The notes beneath the pieces were generated by a model. That model saw only the letters and a list, made by a program, of their open reading frames with translations. It ran no database searches and was not told where the DNA came from. From positions 1-32,366 of the forward strand of contig JAABTS010000060.1 in NCBI GenBank assembly GCA_011389735.1: DNA of 32,366 bases, read 5' to 3'. Below are positions 7,796 to 14,948 of the stretch, piece by piece (the first letter of the stretch is position 1; the number at the start of each line of letters is the position of its first letter). The DNA comes from Desulfobacteraceae bacterium (lineage in GTDB: Bacteria > Desulfobacterota > Desulfobacteria > Desulfobacterales > JAABTS01). Position numbers and translations under genes: made by a program.

Positions 7796-7940
7796 TTAAT
7801 TTCACTGCGTTGTCGGCACGGGAATATGCGAATTTTACTATGTTGAATGTGTGTCCCCTCATTTAACATTTAGCATTCAACACAAAATGCAACAATCCCG
7901 GGCCTGCCGCCTTGTGAAATTTAATTCCTAAAAACTATAG
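7796..7940. repeat. Family E palindrome, left arm truncated
   Basis: The arm TTAATTTCACTGCGTTGTCGG, then ATATGCGAATTTTACTATGTTGAATG, faces CATTTAGCATTCAACACAAAATGCAAC, then CCCGGGCCTGCCGCCTTGTG, then AAATTTAATTCCTAAAAACTATAG. The complete form is at 22867-23064. The outer part of the left arm is missing where the family B element ends. A second partial right arm (CAGGCCCGTCGCCTTGTGAAAAC) follows to about 7980. Confidence 0.6.
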
Positions 7941-7995
7941 CAGGCCCGTCGCCTTGTGAAAACTAAATTTCTGAAACCTTAAGGGATGTAAGGTC

Positions 7996-9051
7996 TCAAA
8001 CCGCCGAGATATTCATCCCGAACCGTTCAAACAAATCAAAAGATATTTCGGTGATGACGTCGTTTAATTCGAGTTCTTCCTTCCATTTTTCCGGTATTCG
8101 GCCGACGCCGTATAGAGCGCCGAGGAAATTGCCGGTGACGGCCCCGGTGGAATCGCTGTCCCCGGAATGATTTACCGCCAGCAAAACGCCTTTACTGAAA
8201 TCCCCGCCGGCAATCATCGCGGCGTAAATACTCATGGCCAGGGCTTCCTCCGCCAACCACCCGGCGCCGATTTTTTCAATGGTTTCAGGAGATTCTTCGC
8301 CTTTGGAGACATATTCCAGAGCCGTCTCCACGGCTCGGAGGCACTCTTCCATACCGCGGCGGGTTTTCAAGATCCGGACGGCGTTATCGACGGCGTCTTC
8401 GAGAGAAGCCCCCGCTATAATATCGGCGATCAGGGCCGCAGCCGCTCCGGACGCCAGATAACCGGATGGATGCCCGTGCGTCAGGGCGGCGCATTCGCAA
8501 CCCACGTCAAACGCTTCTTCAGCGTCAGGAAAAGCGAGTCCCACCGGAGCTGTGCGCATGACGCCGCCGCATCCTTTGCTGTTATTTATCGGAGAACCGG
8601 TATTGCCGATGTTGCCGGATCGCAAGGCGGACAAACAGGTGTTCCCAGGGGCTCTTTTGCAGTGAAGCTCCTTGTATCCGGTCAGCACGCCGTCAACGAT
8701 CGAACAGGTTCCATACCCCTTGATCAGTCTCTTTTGGATTTGAGCGTCCTGGGTGTAAAGCCACCGCAAGTAGGCGTGATAAACCGCCAGGACGATGTTG
8801 TCCGGCCCGGCGTATTCCTGTCGCGCCTTGCTGAGTATAAGGCCTTCAGCGGTGAAAAGGGTCATCTGAGTGTCGTCGGTGATCGCCCCGCGCCTTCCAT
8901 ACGCAGTGTCGTAATCGGTGACGCCTTGCTCGCCGTACAGCATCCGTATTCGGGGCAGTCTTGTAAATTCTATGGGAGCTCCCAGAGCGTCGCCGACCGC
9001 CCCGCCAATAAGACAGCCCGTAAAATGGTCCAATGTTCGTCTGTCGTTCAT
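7996..9051 (-). CDS. ADP-ribosylglycohydrolase family protein
   Basis: A 351-residue protein of the DraG/ARH family, which removes ADP-ribose from proteins or nucleic acids using two Mg ions. Metal-binding motifs are intact: GDALGAP at 20-26, TDDTQM at 58-63, and NHSGDSDSTGAVTGNFLGA at 294-312, whose Asp residues complete the dinuclear site. The middle block CGGVMRTAPVGLAFP is also typical. The ATG at 9051 is preferred over a TTG six bases upstream because GAGGTGA stands six bases before it. There is no DraT ADP-ribosyltransferase and no nitrogenase gene in the window, so the target is unknown. The gene is monocistronic and flanked by repeats. Confidence 0.88.
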   Translation of the reverse strand: MNDRRTLDHFTGCLIGGAVGDALGAPIEFTRLPRIRMLYGEQGVTDYDTAYGRRGAITDDTQMTLFTAEGLILSKARQEYAGPDNIVLAVYHAYLRWLYTQDAQIQKRLIKGYGTCSIVDGVLTGYKELHCKRAPGNTCLSALRSGNIGNTGSPINNSKGCGGVMRTAPVGLAFPDAEEAFDVGCECAALTHGHPSGYLASGAAAALIADIIAGASLEDAVDNAVRILKTRRGMEECLRAVETALEYVSKGEESPETIEKIGAGWLAEEALAMSIYAAMIAGGDFSKGVLLAVNHSGDSDSTGAVTGNFLGALYGVGRIPEKWKEELELNDVITEISFDLFERFGMNISAV

Positions 9052-9130
9052 CTGCAATCACCTCTTTATTAAAATATTTCTCCCCGTTCAACACAAGGTT
9101 CTCAAACAATAACACAATGAAAGTTATTTT

Positions 9131-9351
9131 GAAGGCTAAATGTTAAATGGGGGACTCATATTCAACATTCAAGAATAATTCGCCTTTCGCCGCTTTCAAT
9201 GCATTTCTTCCATTTTCCCGAAGAAACCTTTCAATCTCGCGGAACTCCGGGTCGGGCAATTTTTTGTGTAGCTCTTCGGTGAAGTGGGCGCGACGAACTT
9301 CTGCGGGCCTTCAAACAGGGAGTCGAACAAAATGTTTTCTTTCATCTTCAT
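9131..9351 (-). pseudogene. Frameshifted remnant of a small unknown gene
   Basis: Read leftward from the ATG at 9351, the frame opens MKMKENILFDSLFEGP. One base later, in another frame, it continues through AEVRRAHFTEELHKKLPD and then EIERFLRENGRNALKAAKGE, ending in VEYESPI and a TAA near 9132. The second part looks like a real charged helical protein, and neither frame alone is satisfying, so a single-base shift near 9315 in GGCCCGC is likely. Its last codons run into TTGAATG-type repeat sequence. I do not recognise the family. It could also be intact if the real start lies in the second frame. Confidence 0.4.
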
Positions 9352-9460
9352 AACCCTTTTGAACCACTAATGGACGCGAATGAACACGAATTTTTTGTTT
9401 CAGATTCGTGTTCATTTACGGTTTTTCTTTTCATCTTCATAATCCTTTTTGAATCACTAA
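9334..9460. repeat. 39-bp direct repeat around a 13-bp inverted repeat
   Basis: TTTCATCTTCATAACCCTTTTGAACCACTAA (about 9340-9370) recurs with few changes at about 9430-9460. Between the copies, AATGAACACGAAT (9379-9391) and ATTCGTGTTCATT (9404-9416) form a perfect 13-bp stem. ACACGAA-type intergenic repeats of this sort are widespread in environmental genomes. From 9461 to 9699 I see no gene. Confidence 0.55.
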
Positions 9461-9699
9461 CCGGATTCCATTTTTAAAATCAAGATACATGATATTTATT
9501 GGAAAATCAAAACTTATGGCCTATGCGTATCGGAAGAGCATCATCTTTTCCCAAATCCGTCAAACCCGGTAAAATTTTACATCGATTTCGGAATATTCAT
9601 TGACTACAACGCCCGCTTTATGCCATTTATGGTTATGCTTGAAGCCTCTTTTACAACGTTTCAAAAATTAAACACAGCCTATTATTACCGGTTTGTTTC

Positions 9700-10392
9700 A
9701 TGGTCGATAAACTACGATTTAAAAATGTCAAGGTATTGCTCATTTGCCGGCAAGGGGAGGTGCTCCGGAAATATTCGGAAATCCTCAGCGACTTCGGTAT
9801 TCAATTCGATATAGCGTCAACCTACGAAAACCTTTATCAGAATTTAACTCAAAAACGATATAACGGCGTCATGATCGATATCAAGACGAAGATACGCGAC
9901 TTGAAACCCCATAAGGAATCGGTCAATTCCATTCTGAAAAAATATCCGTTCCTTCATCTCCGGTATGACGGACAAGCCCGGAAAATGTTCACGTTTTTTT
10001 ACGGGCAGACGAAAGGGAAAGGGAGTATCGAGGATTTCTTGGAAATTCACTGTGCTACGAATCAGCCAAGAAAGCTTCGAACATTCAATATCCGGCGGGA
10101 TATCCATTTTAACGTTTATTTATCCAAATTCAAGGACATCGATGTCAATTATTGTGAACGCACCGTTACCATGAACGTATCCACCAACGGATGTTTTATC
10201 TTTTCGAACGGAATATGGAAACTGAATGAAAACGCATGGTTTATTTTCAAGGAATTGAGCGGTACCGAGCCGATCTGCGGATTGGTCAGATGGCGGACGG
10301 CGTGGGGGACGCCCATGCGGATACCGGGAATCGGTCTGGAATTCACATCTATTACAAAACATCAAACAGATGAAATATTATCCATTTTATAG
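9700..10392 (+). CDS. PilZ-domain protein with a degenerate receiver-like N-terminus
   Basis: A 230-residue soluble protein. Residues 8-65 (FKNVKVLLICRQGEVLRKYS, then GVMIDIKT) have the alternating strand-helix look of a receiver domain, but the acidic pocket is reduced to one Asp and no phospho-acceptor motif is convincing. Residues 125-228 read as PilZ: an Arg-rich entry (RTFNIRRD), then NVSTNGCFIF matching the (D/N)xSxxG c-di-GMP motif, VRWRTAWG, and PGIGLEF near the end. The first motif has four residues rather than three between its arginines, so c-di-GMP binding is likely but not certain. The ATG at 9700 has only a weak ribosome site. It stands alone upstream of corA. Confidence 0.72.
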   Translation: MVDKLRFKNVKVLLICRQGEVLRKYSEILSDFGIQFDIASTYENLYQNLTQKRYNGVMIDIKTKIRDLKPHKESVNSILKKYPFLHLRYDGQARKMFTFFYGQTKGKGSIEDFLEIHCATNQPRKLRTFNIRRDIHFNVYLSKFKDIDVNYCERTVTMNVSTNGCFIFSNGIWKLNENAWFIFKELSGTEPICGLVRWRTAWGTPMRIPGIGLEFTSITKHQTDEILSIL

Positions 10393-10530
10393 TTATGCCC
10401 TTCCAAATATAAATTTTCAGCAAACTATAGCCTTCCGGAAATCAAATTTCACTGGTTGTCGGCCTGGGATCATACGTTTTGTATATCTTGAGCTGACAAT
10501 TGCCGGGCCGCCGTTACGCCGCAGGGGAAA
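10393..10530. repeat. Degenerate family E arm and hairpin
   Basis: CTATAGCCTTCCGGAAATC, then AAATTTCACTGGTTGTCGGCC, matches the family E left arm at 22867-22909. GGGATCATACGTTTTGTATATCTTG resembles the hairpin at 22621-22656 (GGGATCATAC...GTATATCCC). It lies in the leader of corA. Confidence 0.5.
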
Positions 10531-10551
10531 ATGTTTCAAGGGGGATGTACA

Positions 10552-11628
10552 ATGAAATTTTATTTTAAACGACATTCTAAGCGACATTCGGAAAAATCGG
10601 GGCTTCCGCCGGGAAGCCTGATTCACATTGGTGAACGGAAAATTGATAAGGCCGATGTTTCATTGACTGTGTTCGATGAAGCACAATTAGTGGAAAAAGA
10701 AACGGAGGATATCCAGGAGATCGTCGGCGCTTTGGATTTCAAGAGGGTTAACTGGATACAGGTCGAAGGACTACATGATCCGGAAATCATCAAGAAGCTG
10801 GGCAAGGCGTTTAAACTGAACGAGATGGTGCAGGAAGATATTCTCAATACAGAGCAACGGCCCAAGCTGGAGGAATACCCGGACTGGTTGTTCATCGTTT
10901 TGAAAGCCTTTTACACAACCGCTGGAGAGGAGGGGATCGAGGTCGAGCAGATCAGCGTCATCGCCGGTGAACACTATGTGATTACCTTTCAGGAAAGCGG
11001 CCGGGATATTTTTGCAGCGGTAAAAAAAAGAATCCAGGATAATACAAGACGAATTCGAAAGTCGGGCGCCGATTATCTGGCCTATACGTTGCTTGACACC
11101 ATCGTTGATCAATATTTTCCGGTGACCGAACGGATTGAAGAAAAATTGATCAGCGTCGAGGAATCGCTCATGGATGAATTGACCCAATATACTTTGAATC
11201 AAATTTATCAGTTAAAAAGGGAAATTCTATTTCTCAGGAAATTGATTCTTCCGCTGCGGGATTTGATATACGGTTTGAAAAAAACGGATAATCCGTTCTA
11301 TTCCGAAGGCATGCAGATCTATTTTCAAGATTTGTACGATCATACCGTCCAGCTTTTGGAAACGGTCGAAACTCACAGGGAACTGGTCAACGGCCTGCTG
11401 GATCTTTATCATACGTCCGTAAGCAACAAAATGAACGAGATTATGAAAACGCTCACCATTATCGCAACGCTTTTCATTCCGTTGACTTTCGTGGCCGGCG
11501 TATATGGAATGAATTTCAAATTCATGCCTGAGTTGGATTGGATTTATGGATATCCGGTTATCATCGCCGTGATGCTCGTTATGGCGGTTTTCATGCTTGG
11601 GTATCTGAGAATCAAAAAATGGTTGTGA
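10552..11628 (+). CDS. corA: CorA-family Mg2+/Co2+ transporter
   Basis: A 358-residue inner-membrane channel for divalent cations, functioning as a homopentamer. A large cytoplasmic domain of about 295 residues (including LEEYPDWLFIVLKAFY and VERIEEKL-type helices) precedes two C-terminal membrane helices: IIATLFIPLTFVAGVYGMN ending in the signature GMN at 319-321, and VIIAVMLVMAVFMLGYL. The tail ends with basic IKKWL as usual. I chose the ATG at 10552, seven codons inside the longest frame, because GGGGGAT lies just upstream. It is followed after 34 bases by the MscS-family gene, so the two may be co-transcribed as a membrane-homeostasis pair. Confidence 0.93.
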   Translation: MKFYFKRHSKRHSEKSGLPPGSLIHIGERKIDKADVSLTVFDEAQLVEKETEDIQEIVGALDFKRVNWIQVEGLHDPEIIKKLGKAFKLNEMVQEDILNTEQRPKLEEYPDWLFIVLKAFYTTAGEEGIEVEQISVIAGEHYVITFQESGRDIFAAVKKRIQDNTRRIRKSGADYLAYTLLDTIVDQYFPVTERIEEKLISVEESLMDELTQYTLNQIYQLKREILFLRKLILPLRDLIYGLKKTDNPFYSEGMQIYFQDLYDHTVQLLETVETHRELVNGLLDLYHTSVSNKMNEIMKTLTIIATLFIPLTFVAGVYGMNFKFMPELDWIYGYPVIIAVMLVMAVFMLGYLRIKKWL

Positions 11629-11662
11629 AACTGCGATTGTCGCCTGAATCAAGGAGGAGTAT

Positions 11663-14290
11663 ATGAGGATTGGAACCATGTCAACCCGTTTATACATTTT
11701 TATAACCGTTATCGCTTTAATGCTCCCGGGGCTCTGCGGGCTTACAGGAAGGACGCCTCTTGCATACGCTCAACCGCCGTTTCCCGGCGGAACTCCCGGA
11801 AACGAACAAACCAAATACAATGATCTGCAAAAAACCATCGAAGCATCGATCCAGGTGGAAAAAGAGAACATCGACCGGTTGAAAAAGCGATTCGAGGCGG
11901 CCAAGGCGTATGAAAAGGAGCTTGATTCCAAAATCAACACCTATAAAATTCTTTTATCCTCTCACGGAAGCCTGCTGATTTCCTCCGACGTGAACCTCAA
12001 AGCGATTGAAAACGCCAGAGGCGCTCACATGGCGGTGATGGAAGAAATCCAAAATCACGTTCAAAAGGTTCGCGAGGAGCTTGATTCAAATACAAGACTG
12101 CTTCAACAGGCCGAAGAACAATATAATCTGAACACAAACCAGTTGTCTCAGATCAATACCGAAGGCCAAAACGTCGTCGAGGCTCAGCGCCTTATCGAAA
12201 CCCTACAACCTCTTATACGATTACTGGCCCAAAAAGTTCAACTCCTGGAAATTTTAGACGCCGTTTATGGGGAATTGCTTGAAAAGCTCAACGGCCTCAG
12301 CCGCTCATTCGTTGAATTAAAGGAAAAGTTCGACAAAACCATTACGGAAATGGAAAAAAAGGCGTTGTTCAAGCGGAAATTCGATCCCCTGTTTCTGTTG
12401 AACACCGATGAACTAAAGAAAGACTTATCCGGTTTCGCCGAACAGGCTCAAGCTTTAACGGAAAAACAATTCTGGAGCAATCAGTTTCAGGCTGTTCGAA
12501 GTTCCGGAATTTTTTTGCTGATATCCTGTATCATCCTTTTCGGCCTGTTTCAGTTCATTGTATTCAGAGGCCTGCGCCACCTTGAATCGATTGCCGAAAA
12601 GACTCGGGCCGAGAAACCGGATTCATGGTTTTACATTGTACTCCGGATCCTTTGCAAGTCCATGCTGCTTTTGGGCGTCGTCCTTTTCATCTATGTTTAC
12701 GCCAAAGTACGCTTGTTTTGGGACGCCGTTTCCATTGTACAGGCTCTGGTGTATTTGCTGATGAGCATTTTGTTCACCAGGTGGGGACTGGATTGTTTGT
12801 CGCTTATCAGCGAATGCGGAAAATTGAAATTCAGGGAAGGACAGTTTTCTAAAATCCGCTCATTAATCCGGCTGATCCGCTATTTCGCCCTTTTCCATAT
12901 AATTATGAAATGGTTGCTCGGTGTGGATAACATGATTGTTTTTCTGGGACGAGGCGTTTTTGAATTCCTGCTGCTTATCTGGTGTGTTACGTTCTGGAAG
13001 GAATATCGTAACATCATCGAGACCGATTCGGACGCCGACGTGCTGAAAAGAAAAAAAGTTCTATGGATTATGGTGTTTAGCTATGGGATCATTCTGGGCG
13101 GAATTTTGATTGATATCGCCGGCTATGGATCATTCGCCCTTTATTGGTACAAATCCTGGGGGTTGAGCGCCGTGGCGATTATGTGGTTTGTTCTCTTTTT
13201 TCTCCTGATCTATGAATGGAATCAGTGGTTTAAAGAAGCCAAGGCCGAAGTGCCTCAAGGCTCCGTCAAAGTATCCAACACCATTCGCTGGTTTTTCGTC
13301 CAGGTGGCGTGGATGGCACTGTTTATCGGCGCCATTGTAGCGCTTTTGTTCGCATGGGGCGCCAAACAGACGATCATTGTCGGCTTTTTCAAGGTGTTGA
13401 ACAAATCCATTTCATTCGGAAATATCGATGTAAGTATACTAGGGTTCGTTTACGCGGTTCTGGCGGTGGTGTTCACCCACGCTCTCGTCGGGATATGGAA
13501 GCATCGAATTCTTGAAGGAATTCTGGCTGGGAGCGGTTTTGAAATCGGGATCAAAAATTCCATCCAAAGCATTTCCACCTATTTACTGTGGGCGCTGGGC
13601 GTTTTAATCGCGTTGAATTTCGCCGGAGTCAGCGGCACATCCCTGGCCGTCATATTCGGGGCCATCAGTATCGGGCTTGGTTTCGGTCTCCAGAATATAT
13701 TCAACAACTTCGTCAGCGGGATCATCCTGTTGTTCGAACGGCCCATTCAGGTAGGCGACGCAGTGGAAGTCAACGGCGTATGGGGCGAAGTTAGAAAGAT
13801 CAATGTCCGGTCCACCCTGGTGCAGACCTATAACAATTCGACTCTGATCATTCCGAATTCGGATTTTATAAGCAGCCTGGTCACTAACTGGAGTTTCAAG
13901 GATAAACGAGTCAGACGGCTTATCACCGTGGGAGTGGCGTATGGAAGCGATGTGCAGTTGGTACGGAAAACACTGCTGGAAGCGGCCTGGAATGTCCCGG
14001 ACGTAAACCGGTATCCGGAGCCGAGCGTGATTTTTTCGGATTTCGGGGACAGCGCACTGGTGTTTGTCCTGCGAATATGGGCGCATGTGGATCTTTGCCT
14101 TACCGCGGAATCCGACGTCCGGTTTGAAATCGACAGGCTGTTCGCACATCGAAATATTACAATTCCGTTCCCTCAACGGGATGTGCATTTGTTTACGAAA
14201 GATTCGGTCGCGGTCGGAGAGTCCCCCGAGGCTGAGACTGAAACCGATACCGAGACCGAGTCCGAATCCGGGAAAGGCGGACAAGTATAA
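11663..14290 (+). CDS. Large MscS-family mechanosensitive channel (MscK-like layout)
   Basis: An 875-residue inner-membrane protein. A signal peptide or first helix (residues 8-35, ending in ALAYAQPP-like sequence) is followed by a periplasmic coiled-coil region of about 230 residues rich in Lys, Glu and Gln. Several membrane helices lie from about 275 to 620. The MscS core starts near 640: the pore helix AVIFGAISIGLGFGLQNIF, then NNFVSGIILLFERPIQVGD, then the beta domain with GEVRKINVRSTLVQT and LIIPNSDFIS. A Glu/Thr-rich acidic tail (ETETDTETESES) ends the protein. Long N-terminal coiled coils plus extra helices are typical of the MscK/YbdG-large subgroup. The start has AAGGAGGAG. The TAA stop coincides with the left flank of a truncated family A element. 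Confidence 0.9.
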   Translation: MRIGTMSTRLYIFITVIALMLPGLCGLTGRTPLAYAQPPFPGGTPGNEQTKYNDLQKTIEASIQVEKENIDRLKKRFEAAKAYEKELDSKINTYKILLSSHGSLLISSDVNLKAIENARGAHMAVMEEIQNHVQKVREELDSNTRLLQQAEEQYNLNTNQLSQINTEGQNVVEAQRLIETLQPLIRLLAQKVQLLEILDAVYGELLEKLNGLSRSFVELKEKFDKTITEMEKKALFKRKFDPLFLLNTDELKKDLSGFAEQAQALTEKQFWSNQFQAVRSSGIFLLISCIILFGLFQFIVFRGLRHLESIAEKTRAEKPDSWFYIVLRILCKSMLLLGVVLFIYVYAKVRLFWDAVSIVQALVYLLMSILFTRWGLDCLSLISECGKLKFREGQFSKIRSLIRLIRYFALFHIIMKWLLGVDNMIVFLGRGVFEFLLLIWCVTFWKEYRNIIETDSDADVLKRKKVLWIMVFSYGIILGGILIDIAGYGSFALYWYKSWGLSAVAIMWFVLFFLLIYEWNQWFKEAKAEVPQGSVKVSNTIRWFFVQVAWMALFIGAIVALLFAWGAKQTIIVGFFKVLNKSISFGNIDVSILGFVYAVLAVVFTHALVGIWKHRILEGILAGSGFEIGIKNSIQSISTYLLWALGVLIALNFAGVSGTSLAVIFGAISIGLGFGLQNIFNNFVSGIILLFERPIQVGDAVEVNGVWGEVRKINVRSTLVQTYNNSTLIIPNSDFISSLVTNWSFKDKRVRRLITVGVAYGSDVQLVRKTLLEAAWNVPDVNRYPEPSVIFSDFGDSALVFVLRIWAHVDLCLTAESDVRFEIDRLFAHRNITIPFPQRDVHLFTKDSVAVGESPEAETETDTETESESGKGGQV

Positions 14291-14345
14291 ATAGTGGCTG
14301 AACGGAAACCTCTTCGCGCTCACAGGGGATTTGCAAGCCCCAAAT
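14288..14345. mobile_element. Truncated family A element (left end only)
   Basis: TAAATA (14288-14293) is followed by GTGGCTGAACGGAAACCTC from 14294, then the first hairpin in altered form (GGGGATTTGCAAGCCCC). The homology fades near 14345, so the second hairpin and right end are gone. TAAATA contains the TAA stop of the MscS gene, the same position and the same hexamer as in copy 1 at 4971. Confidence 0.75.
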
Positions 14346-14420
14346 CGCCGCACTGGATGCGGAAAACGCCGGGGCGCTCGATTCAATTCGAAATATAATC
14401 CGCGGCGCAGGGAGCGCGTT

Positions 14421-14819
14421 ATGAGTTTAGACATTCGATGGAAACAGAGGCTGGATAATTACGCCAAAGCCCTGGCGCAGCTTACGAAATTTATCGACAA
14501 GGGCGAATTGAACGAACTGGAGCAGCAGGGCCTGATTCAAAGCTTCGAATACACTTACGAACTGGCGTGGAACGTCATCAAGGACTATCTGGAATTTCAG
14601 GGACAAACCGGTATCATGGGAAGCCGGGACGCTTTCCGGCGGGCGTTCAGCCTGGGACTGGTCGAAAACGGCGAAGTCTGGATGGAGATGATCCGGAGCC
14701 GGATGCTCACCAGCCACACCTACAACCCGGACGTGGCCGACGCCGTAGCCCATAGTATCGCCAACACATATTATGCGGAATTCATAAGCCTGCACGACCG
14801 GCTCGAAGCATTGCACTAA
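14421..14819 (+). CDS. Nucleotidyltransferase substrate-binding protein, HI0074 family (orphan)
   Basis: A 132-residue helical protein of the HI0074 (KNTase C-terminal-like, HEPN-related) family. Recognisable blocks are RWKQRLDNYAKAL, ELEQQGLIQSFEYTYELAWN, GSRDAFRRAFSLGLV and MLTSHTYNPDVA. Such proteins normally pair with a small MNT-type nucleotidyltransferase (HI0073) encoded next door, forming a toxin-antitoxin-like pair. Here neither the 130 bases upstream nor the 129 bases downstream hold a nucleotidyltransferase, so it is an orphan. The ATG at 14421 has AGGGAG seven bases upstream. The upstream region begins with the broken family A element, which may have removed the partner. It converges on the chemoreceptor gene. 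Confidence 0.83.
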   Translation: MSLDIRWKQRLDNYAKALAQLTKFIDKGELNELEQQGLIQSFEYTYELAWNVIKDYLEFQGQTGIMGSRDAFRRAFSLGLVENGEVWMEMIRSRMLTSHTYNPDVADAVAHSIANTYYAEFISLHDRLEALH

Positions 14820-14948
14820 TCCTTTTAATCCCGGTTCCGGCAAGGGCCTGATGATTATCCGTTCGCCGCAAAAATGGGAATGCGCTTCAATCGCCTGAAT
14901 TAGTAATTTTACGAGCCGGGATTCCGTCGCCGTCTGTTGAAATCGTTT

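Noticed and set aside
7996-9051. Nitrogenase-regulating DraG
   Set aside because: The fold motifs fit, but there is no DraT or nif gene in the window, so only the family name is justified.
8167-9072. Long plus-strand open frame opposite the ADP-ribosylglycohydrolase
   Set aside because: The minus-strand gene has intact catalytic motifs and a good ribosome site. The plus-strand product is Arg/Gln-rich with no family features and is a shadow frame.
13604-14434. Minus-strand open frame opposite the MscS-family gene
   Set aside because: The MscS core is unmistakable on the plus strand. The opposing frame has no ribosome site or family features.
14820-14945. Possible remnant of an MNT nucleotidyltransferase (GTAATTTTACGAGCCGG reminiscent of VILYGSR codons)
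   Set aside because: The match needs four missing bases and does not continue into the GSDIDL part. It is too weak to call.
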